Assembly (NCBI GenBank): GCA_947058225.1
Contig: CAMSGF010000006.1
Span: 1 to 12,660 of the forward strand
DNA: 12,660 nucleotides
Direction: 5' to 3'
DNA from: an uncultured Eubacteriaceae bacterium
Lineage (GTDB): Bacteria; Bacillota; Clostridia; Eubacteriales; Anaerofustaceae
Shown piece by piece: positions 7,313 through 12,660 of this stretch (its first letter is position 1; every line of letters begins with the position of its first letter). The notes beneath the pieces were generated by a model. It was not told the origin of the DNA. It searched no databases and saw nothing but the letters and a program-made list of their open reading frames with translations. The translations under genes and the position numbers were made by a program.

Positions 7313-7384
7313 ACAAATTTTTCTATAAAAATGGTGTAACATTCATTGTATATTATTTTACTAGAAAAGATAAGGAGAGTGTTT

Positions 7385-8155
7385 ATGGAACGTAAAGTCG
7401 CAATAGCAGATGATAATCAAACATTTGCATCAAATGTAGTGAATTATTTACGAACAAAAAAAGATTATGATGTAGTTGGAGTAACTACAAATGGTAAAGA
7501 ATTATTGGAGATTGTAAGAGAGAAAAGGCCTGATGTGGTACTACTTGATACGATTATGCCGGTTATGGACGGTGTCAGCGTATTGCAAGAACTTGGCAAA
7601 GATGAAAATTATAATCCCCATATAATTATGATGTCAGCAGTTGGAGGAGAATATTTTACGAGGAAAGCAATTTCTCTTGGAGCAGATTATTATTTTCTAA
7701 AACCGTTTGATATTGAAGAAATTGACAGAGAAATTAAAAGTTATTTTAACCCGGAAAAGATAGATTATTCTTTTTCTGAAAGCAAGGTAAACAGAGAAAA
7801 AAGTTATCAGGTTATGGTAACATCAATTTTACACGAAGTCGGAGTGCCTGCTCATATTAAAGGATATGTTTATTTAAGAGAAGCTATTAAGTTGGTTATG
7901 GATGATATTGATTTACTCGGAGGAATTACAAAAACTTTATATCCTATGATAGCAAAGAAATACGAAACAACACCAAGCAGGGTTGAAAGAGCAATAAGAC
8001 ATGCTATTGAAGTTGCTTGGAACAGGGGAAGAGTTGAAACAATAGATAATATATTCGGTTATACTATTGACCAAAACAAAGGAAAACCGACTAATTCGGA
8101 ATTTATCGCTATGGTTGCGGATAAGTTAAGACTTGATATAGGAGAATACGCATAA
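7385..8155 (+). CDS. spo0A: Spo0A, master response regulator of sporulation
   Basis: A phosphorelay-controlled transcription factor that commits cells to sporulation. The 256-residue protein has an N-terminal receiver domain with acidic D9 and D10, phosphoacceptor D55 in LLDTIMP, switch residue S84 and K106 in LKPFD. A linker leads to the Spo0A-specific DNA-binding domain (about 140-256), with the nearly invariant [15 protein letters not shown] (198-212) as recognition-helix region. The ATG at 7385 is chosen over an upstream in-frame start near 7346 because AAGGAG at 7372-7377 sits seven bases before it and the protein then begins exactly at the receiver domain. The 72-base gap after spoIVB is AT-rich. 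I found no clear 0A box or sigma-H promoter there. All key residues are present. Confidence 0.97.
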   Translation: MERKVAIADDNQTFASNVVNYLRTKKDYDVVGVTTNGKELLEIVREKRPDVVLLDTIMPVMDGVSVLQELGKDENYNPHIIMMSAVGGEYFTRKAISLGADYYFLKPFDIEEIDREIKSYFNPEKIDYSFSESKVNREKSYQVMVTSILHEVGVPAHIKGYVYLREAIKLVMDDIDLLGGITKTLYPMIAKKYETTPSRVERAIRHAIEVAWNRGRVETIDNIFGYTIDQNKGKPTNSEFIAMVADKLRLDIGEYA

Positions 8156-8240
8156 TAAATATTACATAACAAAATAAGAATAACAAAAATAGTTTTTAAC
8201 GAATTATAATAGTTCAATTTAATATTTCATATATTATATA

Positions 8241-8927
8241 CTATATTTCAAATTTATCATTTTTATTATATATTATTTTTATATTTATATTATCATATTT
8301 TTTAATAACAGGATCCAAATCTTCGATATATTCATAATTTACACCAAAATGCATAGGAAAGGCTGTTAAAGTGGGAATTTCACTTAAAAAGAAATCAATA
8401 GCGAGTGTGCTAAACTCTTCAAGCCTTTTGTCAACAGGAATAAAGGCGATATCGATGATGTCGTCTTTTAAATATTTTTTTAGCTTTTTAATTTCATTTT
8501 TATAGTCTGCTTCTTCTTTCTTTTGGATTAGGGTATCGTTATTTTTCCAATGCCACCAGTTTAAATCACCACTGTGGAAATAGGTTTTTGAACCTGATTT
8601 TATTAAAAAAGAAACGCCTCTGTCTGTAGAGCCTAATGTTTTTATTGTAACACCATGAATATTTAGCATCATATAAGGTTTTAGCATAAACAAGTGTTTA
8701 TCAGTATCATTCATTCGTATGTCATCGCTTAATATGTAATATACGTTATCCGCCTTGTAGTTAAAAATGAACGGATTGAAATGGTCTCCGTGAGAATGTG
8801 TCACGAGAAAAAAGACCTTCTTGTTCATCGGATTTTCAAGCTTAAATTTTTTTATAGCATCAATTATAAAAATATTCTCTTCATCTTCAATTATAAAACC
8901 ACTGTTAAAAATATATTTAATTTTCAT
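8241..8927 (-). CDS. Metallo-beta-lactamase-fold hydrolase (UlaG/COG2220-like)
   Basis: A 228-residue MBL-fold protein of the small UlaG-like type. It has the metal-binding motif HSHGDH (residues 44-49), HSGD with H118 and D121, and a late His in PMHFG (H193). These are the ligands expected for a dinuclear metal site. The opening NSGFIIEDEENIFIIDA is the usual first beta-strand pair. Members hydrolyse varied substrates (lactone, phosphodiester or other esters), so substrate and pathway cannot be assigned. It is probably cytoplasmic, since no signal peptide is seen. GGAAGG lies eight bases before the ATG, and a minus-strand promoter lies just upstream. It is a single-gene unit, convergent with spo0A and divergent from the ACT operon. 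Confidence 0.85.
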   Translation of the reverse strand: MKIKYIFNSGFIIEDEENIFIIDAIKKFKLENPMNKKVFFLVTHSHGDHFNPFIFNYKADNVYYILSDDIRMNDTDKHLFMLKPYMMLNIHGVTIKTLGSTDRGVSFLIKSGSKTYFHSGDLNWWHWKNNDTLIQKKEEADYKNEIKKLKKYLKDDIIDIAFIPVDKRLEEFSTLAIDFFLSEIPTLTAFPMHFGVNYEYIEDLDPVIKKYDNINIKIIYNKNDKFEI

Positions 8928-8950
8928 AATAGAACCTTCCTTATATATAC

Positions 8951-8979
8951 ATTATAAATCAAAAAACTTTAAATATAAA
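8951..8979 (-). promoter_or_regulatory. Sigma-A-type promoter for the MBL-fold gene
   Basis: On the minus strand a perfect TATAAT -10 (plus coordinates 8951-8956) and a TTTATA -35 (8974-8979, four of six consensus bases) are separated by 17 bases. The start codon lies about 24 bases downstream of the -10. AT-rich DNA gives chance matches, but the exact -10, ideal spacing and location make this credible. Confidence 0.5.
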
Positions 8980-8996
8980 GGAATTTGTGGTAATAT
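8968..8996 (+). promoter_or_regulatory. Sigma-A-type promoter for the ACT/UPF0210/racemase operon
   Basis: TTTAAA (8968-8973, four of six -35 bases) and TAATAT (8991-8996) are separated by exactly 17 bases, and TGG just before the -10 makes an extended -10 element. Transcription would start near 9003, giving a leader of about 36 bases before the ATG at 9039. Its -35 abuts the -35 of the divergent minus-strand promoter. Confidence 0.5.
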
Positions 8997-9038
8997 ATTT
9001 AAAAAAGTTATCAAAAAAGAGAGATATTGGAGGAAAAA

Positions 9039-9311
9039 ATGAAGGCGATAATAACCGTTATAGGAAAAGATACCACTGGTATAATATATAATGTTTCAAA
9101 AGTTTTAAGCAAATTAAAGGTAAATATAGAAGATATTTCCCAAACCGTTATGCAGGGGGAATACTTTACGATGCTTATGCTTGTTAAAATAGATGAAAAG
9201 GAATGTTCTTTCAAAGACGTAAAGGAAGCTTTATCAGATTTAGGAAAGAATATGAATCTTTCAATTCAAATACAAAAAGAAGATATTTTTGATGCAATGC
9301 ACAAAATCTAA
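9039..9311 (+). CDS. ACT domain protein, UPF0237 family
   Basis: A 90-residue protein made of one ACT domain: KAIITVIGKDTTGIIYNVSKVLSKLKVNIEDISQT, then a second half from about residue 43 with GEYFTMLMLVKID. This is the UPF0237 type, related to the regulatory ACT repeats of GcvR. ACT domains usually bind amino acids and dimerise, so an amino-acid-sensing role is likely but the ligand is unknown. An in-frame TTG at 9027 would add four residues, but GGAGG at 9029-9033 covers that position and is ideally spaced for the ATG at 9039. The length is typical of the family. It is the first gene of its operon, 10 bases before the UPF0210 gene, a pairing common in Firmicutes. Confidence 0.9.
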   Translation: MKAIITVIGKDTTGIIYNVSKVLSKLKVNIEDISQTVMQGEYFTMLMLVKIDEKECSFKDVKEALSDLGKNMNLSIQIQKEDIFDAMHKI

Positions 9312-9321
9312 GGAGAAATAG

Positions 9322-10674
9322 ATGATTTATAAAGATATAATTGAAACGATAAAGATGATTGAGGAAGAAAACCTCGATATAAGAACAACGACGCTTGGAA
9401 TATCTCTTTTAGATTGTTTTTCAGATGATTATAAAAAAACTTCAAAAAAAATATATGATAAGATTACATCTATTTCAAAAGACCTTGTAAAGACAGCAAA
9501 TCAGGTCGGAGATGAATTTGGAATAAGCATTGTGAATAAAAGACTTTCAGTAACTCCCATAAGTCTTGCTCATGCAAAAAGTGTCGATGAGTATTTGGAA
9601 ATAGCAAAGGTTCTCGATAAAGCTGCAAAAGATGTCGGCGTTGATATACTCGGAGGATATTCAGCCCTTGTCCAAAAGGGAATGACAAAAAGTGATGAAA
9701 TATTTTTTGATTCCATTCCTTATGTCTTGGAAGCTACTGATAACGTCTGTTCAAGCGTAAATGTCGCAAGCACAAAAACTGGGATAAACTTTGATGCGAT
9801 AAAAAAACTTGGGCACATTATTAAAAAGACAGCATATCTTACAAGGGAGAATGAATCTTTTGGATGTGCAAAATTTGTGGTATTTGCAAATGCTGTCGAG
9901 GACAATCCTTTTATGGCAGGAGCGTTTCATGGTGTGGGAGAAGGGGAATGTGTTATAAATGTTGGGGTTAGCGGCCCCGGAGTTGTAAAAACTGCACTTG
10001 AGAATATGCAAGGCGCTACTCTTGATGAGGTGGCAGAAGTTATTAAAAAGACGGCTTTTAAAATTACAAGAGCAGGGCAGTTAATAGGTAATGAAGTGAG
10101 CAAAAGAATAGGTGTGCCGTTTGGTATTTTAGATTTATCTCTTGCTCCTACACCTGAGCTTGGGGACAGTGTTGCACAGATTCTTGAAGTTATGGGGCTT
10201 GAAAGGTGTGGAACGCATGGCAGTACGGCTGCTCTTGCAATGCTTACCGATGCGGTTAAAAAAGGCGGAATTATGGCATCTGGCAATGTAGGTGGTTTAA
10301 GCGGAGCGTTCATTCCTGTCAGTGAAGATAACAGGATGATAGCGGCTGTTGAGGACAAGGCATTAAACATTGATAAATTAGAGGCAATGACCAGTGTATG
10401 TTCTGTCGGGCTTGATATGATAGCAATTCCCGGCGATACGCCCGAAAGTACAATTTCAGCTATAATAGCAGATGAAATCTCCATCGGCGTTATAAATAAT
10501 AAGACGACAGCCGTCAGGGTAATTCCCGCATATGGAAAAAAAGAAGGAGAAATGGCTGATTGGGGTGGGTTATTCGGTGTCGCACCTGTAATGAGTGTGA
10601 ATCCTTACAGCAGTGAAGATTTTGTAAACAGGGGAGGCAGAATACCTGCACCTGTACATTCTTTTAAAAATTAA
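9322..10674 (+). CDS. UPF0210/DUF711 (PFL) family protein
   Basis: A 450-residue protein of the UPF0210 (DUF711) family, sometimes listed as 'PFL family' because of a fold relation to pyruvate formate-lyase. Visible family stretches are [15 protein letters not shown] near the N-terminus, [20 protein letters not shown] in the middle, then [20 protein letters not shown] and the C-terminal [14 protein letters not shown]. The length is normal for the family. A pneumococcal member has been structurally characterised, but the biochemical function is unknown to me. It is probably cytoplasmic. AAGGAG at 9310-9315 precedes the ATG. It lies immediately downstream of the ACT gene, so the ACT protein may modulate it; that is inference. 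The next gene starts 9 bases after its stop. Confidence 0.92.
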   Translation: MIYKDIIETIKMIEEENLDIRTTTLGISLLDCFSDDYKKTSKKIYDKITSISKDLVKTANQVGDEFGISIVNKRLSVTPISLAHAKSVDEYLEIAKVLDKAAKDVGVDILGGYSALVQKGMTKSDEIFFDSIPYVLEATDNVCSSVNVASTKTGINFDAIKKLGHIIKKTAYLTRENESFGCAKFVVFANAVEDNPFMAGAFHGVGEGECVINVGVSGPGVVKTALENMQGATLDEVAEVIKKTAFKITRAGQLIGNEVSKRIGVPFGILDLSLAPTPELGDSVAQILEVMGLERCGTHGSTAALAMLTDAVKKGGIMASGNVGGLSGAFIPVSEDNRMIAAVEDKALNIDKLEAMTSVCSVGLDMIAIPGDTPESTISAIIADEISIGVINNKTTAVRVIPAYGKKEGEMADWGGLFGVAPVMSVNPYSSEDFVNRGGRIPAPVHSFKN

Positions 10675-10683
10675 GGTAGAAGT

Positions 10684-11760
10684 ATGGATAACAGACCTAA
10701 AATAATAGTTAATTTAGATAAAATATATAAAAATGTTTCTGAAGTTATCAAAACTTTAAATAAATACAATGTAGATATTACCGCAGTAACTAAGATGCAC
10801 GGGGCGAATGTTCATATTGTCGATACACTTTATAAAGCGGGAATCAAGCGTTTTGGTGACAGCAGGATTGAAAATTTAATGAATATCAAATACGACGATG
10901 CAGAAAAGTGGCTTATAAGGCTTCCGAGCATTTCAAGGGTATCCGATACGGTTAAATATTCGACCTGTTCACTTATAAGTCAAAAGGAAACAGCATTTGC
11001 TTTAAATGAAGAATGTATAAAGCAAAATAAAGAGTATGAGTGTATTTTAATGGCAGATATAGGTGATTTGAGAGAGGGGTGCTTTGAAAGGGAGGACTTG
11101 CTTGATACGGCGGGATATATAAACTCACTTTCAAATATAAAGTTAAAGGGAATAGGGACTAACCTTACGTGTTACGGAGGGGTTCTTCCAAGTGAGGAGA
11201 ATTTAACGTATTTAGTAAGTTTAAAGGATATGATAGAAGAAGAACTCAATATAAAATTGGAAGTGGTAAGCGGCGGAAATTCTACAAGCTATACTCTCTT
11301 TAGGGAGAATAGGGCAGTTGATGGTATAACAAATCTTCGAATAGGCGATACATTGTATCTTGGAAGGGACTGTACTTACAGAAAGCATATCGATACAATG
11401 ATAAAAGATGCTTTTATTTTAGAAGCAGAAATTATTGAGATAAAAGACAAGCCGTCAATTCCAATAGGTAACAGAGGGATGTCTGCATTAAATACGAAGG
11501 CTGAATTTGTGGATAGGGGTATAAGGAAAAGAGCAGTTTTATCGGTTGGGAAACAGGATATTGATATGGATATCTTTCCATTGGATGAGGATATGATTTT
11601 GCTTGGAGGAAGCAGTGACCATCTGATAGTGGATATTACGGATAGTAAAGATAAAGATTCATTTAAAATAGGAGACAGTATTAGTTTTTATATGTATTAT
11701 ACTTCGATTATGAGAGGGTTTACATCTAAATATATAACTAAGGAGTTTATAAATGAATAA
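10684..11760 (+). CDS. orr: Ornithine/alanine racemase family PLP enzyme
   Basis: A 358-residue PLP enzyme of the alanine racemase-like barrel type, closest by recall to ornithine racemase (Orr) of Clostridium sticklandii. K37 in AVTKMHGAN is the expected PLP lysine. FGDSRIENL (57-65), KGIGTNLTCYGGV, SGGNSTSY (from 196) and LRIGDTLYLGRD are characteristic. The C-terminal RKRAVLSVGKQDID and GGSSDHLIVDITDS fit the Orr/YhfX group. A racemase converting L- and D-ornithine or a similar amino acid is likely, but the substrate is not proven. No ornithine aminomutase genes are visible here. The ribosome binding site (AAGGTAG) is weak, which suggests partial reliance on readthrough from the UPF0210 gene. 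The last 8 bases overlap the next gene. Confidence 0.78.
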   Translation: MDNRPKIIVNLDKIYKNVSEVIKTLNKYNVDITAVTKMHGANVHIVDTLYKAGIKRFGDSRIENLMNIKYDDAEKWLIRLPSISRVSDTVKYSTCSLISQKETAFALNEECIKQNKEYECILMADIGDLREGCFEREDLLDTAGYINSLSNIKLKGIGTNLTCYGGVLPSEENLTYLVSLKDMIEEELNIKLEVVSGGNSTSYTLFRENRAVDGITNLRIGDTLYLGRDCTYRKHIDTMIKDAFILEAEIIEIKDKPSIPIGNRGMSALNTKAEFVDRGIRKRAVLSVGKQDIDMDIFPLDEDMILLGGSSDHLIVDITDSKDKDSFKIGDSISFYMYYTSIMRGFTSKYITKEFINE

Positions 11761-12660
11761 TATTTATTTTGATAATGCAGCCAGTACAATATGTTATGAC
11801 GAGGTTATAAATAATATTGTTTACTATATGAAAGATAATTATGCAAACCCGTCTTCTGCTCATAAAATGGGTTTTGAAGCGTCTAAGATATTGAAAGAAG
11901 CGAAAGAGAATATATTAAGGTTACTTGGGTTAGGAGGTAATTACAATGTTATTTTTACTTCGGGAGCAACTGAAAGCTGTAACCTTGCAATAAAAGGAAC
12001 AGTTGAAAAATATGATTCCGATATAAATATAATAACGACTAAAATAGAGCACCCTTGTGTAACAAATGTATTTAAATATTTAGAAAATAAGAATATAAAT
12101 TGTAATTTTATATCAGCAAATAAAAATGGTGTAATAAATACCAGTGAATTATGTGAAAAAGTGAATAAAAAGACAAAGCTTGTAAGCTTGATTTATGTGA
12201 ACAATGAATTTGGGGTTGTGCAGGATATAGATAGCATTATTACTAAAATAAAAAAGATTAATCCCGAAACTTTGGTTCACGTGGATGCAACGCAGGCTGT
12301 GGGTAAAATTGACCTTAATTTAAAAAATGCGGATATGATTTCATTTTCCGCACATAAATTTCATGGTCCAAAGGGTGTTGGGGCATTGGTGCTAAAAAAG
12401 AATATAACGTTAGTTCCATCAATACATGGAGGAATGCAGCAGGATAATTTCAGGAGTGGTACGATAAATACTCCTCTTATTGCTGGAATGTCTAAAGCGT
12501 GCGAAATAGCGAATAAAAATTTAGAAAAGAACAAAGAAATTTATAAAAATTTATTTGATTATTTATATAAAAGGATAAATGAAGAATTTTCTGATAAGAT
12601 AAAAATTATTACTCCAAGAGAAAATGTATCGCATACCATTGTCAGTATGAGCATTTTAAA
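11753..12660 (+). CDS. Cysteine desulfurase family PLP enzyme (NifS/IscS-like), 3' end outside window
   Basis: The first 302 residues of a class V aminotransferase-fold enzyme. The order of motifs fits cysteine desulfurases: YFDNAAST, NPSSAHKMG, FTSGATESCNLA (68-79), TKIEHPCV with H100, NNEFGVVQD, VDATQAVGK with D178 and Q181, and the PLP lysine K202 in SFSAHKFHGPKGVG. RSGTINTP follows. Such enzymes take sulfur from cysteine for Fe-S clusters, thiamine or tRNA thiolation. The catalytic Cys loop normally lies beyond about residue 320, past the window edge, so desulfurase activity itself cannot be confirmed. AGGAG at 11741-11745 precedes the ATG, which overlaps the racemase end by 8 bases. In many Firmicutes such a gene precedes thiI; I would look for that next. 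Confidence 0.88.
   Translation, partial: MNNIYFDNAASTICYDEVINNIVYYMKDNYANPSSAHKMGFEASKILKEAKENILRLLGLGGNYNVIFTSGATESCNLAIKGTVEKYDSDINIITTKIEHPCVTNVFKYLENKNINCNFISANKNGVINTSELCEKVNKKTKLVSLIYVNNEFGVVQDIDSIITKIKKINPETLVHVDATQAVGKIDLNLKNADMISFSAHKFHGPKGVGALVLKKNITLVPSIHGGMQQDNFRSGTINTPLIAGMSKACEIANKNLEKNKEIYKNLFDYLYKRINEEFSDKIKIITPRENVSHTIVSMSIL

Noticed and set aside
7313..7384. Sigma-H promoter or 0A box ahead of spo0A
   Set aside because: No match to TTCGACA/TGTCGAA or to a sigma-H -35/-10 pair could be found; the TATTAT at 7351-7356 lacks a credible -35.
8201..8220. Small hairpin after spo0A as a bidirectional terminator between convergent genes
   Set aside because: The stem is about six pairs, AT-rich, with a minimal loop and a broken T-run on either side.
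8821..9042. 73-codon plus-strand frame opposite the start of the MBL-fold gene
   Set aside because: It overlaps a well-supported minus-strand gene and both promoters, and shows no recognisable domain.
9927..10484. Long minus-strand frame (185 codons) opposite the UPF0210 gene
   Set aside because: It is a by-product of codon use in the conserved plus-strand gene; its Ser/Pro/Ala/Ile-rich sequence has no domain and no ribosome binding site.
1..12660. CRISPR array, tRNA/rRNA genes, insertion sequences or a known riboswitch
   Set aside because: No spaced direct repeats, cloverleaf sequence, transposase or recognisable riboswitch core was seen on either strand; weak structured RNAs could be missed by eye.

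Overview
The window looks like chromosomal DNA from a low-GC, Gram-positive anaerobe of the Clostridia type. The coding strands are AT-rich, AGGAG-type ribosome binding sites precede nearly every gene, and the order tlyA-nadK-argR-recN-spoIVB-spo0A is a classic endospore-former block. spoIVB and spo0A both look intact, so a sporulating lineage is likely. I cannot name the genus from sequence alone; an ornithine-racemase-like gene and the general style would suit a Peptostreptococcaceae-like or Tissierellia-like organism, but that is a guess.

Layout. Positions 1-76 hold a comparatively GC-rich piece (about 53% G+C) that reads on the minus strand as an internal fragment of RuvB, cut off by a stop codon. 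It is followed by about 240 bases of extremely AT-rich DNA (about 14% G+C) with no gene. Positions 317-1326 (minus strand) are a coupled pair, a DUF421/YetF-type membrane protein and a DUF4363 protein, closed by an intrinsic terminator. From 1401 the plus strand carries a small membrane protein, then a tightly packed run: a CNNM-like membrane protein, TlyA, NAD kinase, ArgR and RecN, mostly joined by ATGA-type overlaps. spoIVB and spo0A follow, each after a short gap.

A lone metallo-beta-lactamase-fold gene lies on the minus strand at 8241-8927. Back-to-back promoters at 8951-8996 separate it from a second plus-strand operon: an ACT-domain protein, a UPF0210/DUF711 protein, an ornithine/alanine-racemase-family PLP enzyme, and a cysteine-desulfurase-family PLP enzyme that runs off the right edge.

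How they work together. SpoIVB (forespore signalling protease) and Spo0A (master response regulator) act in sporulation. TlyA, NadK, ArgR and RecN are housekeeping functions (RNA 2'-O-methylation, NADP supply, arginine control, double-strand-break repair) that share the transcription unit by ancestral gene order rather than by pathway. The right-hand operon suggests amino-acid sensing and amino-acid PLP chemistry, but its joint role is not established. The least explained parts are the broken ruvB-like fragment at the left edge, the CNNM-like protein coupled to tlyA, and the ACT/UPF0210/racemase/desulfurase operon.
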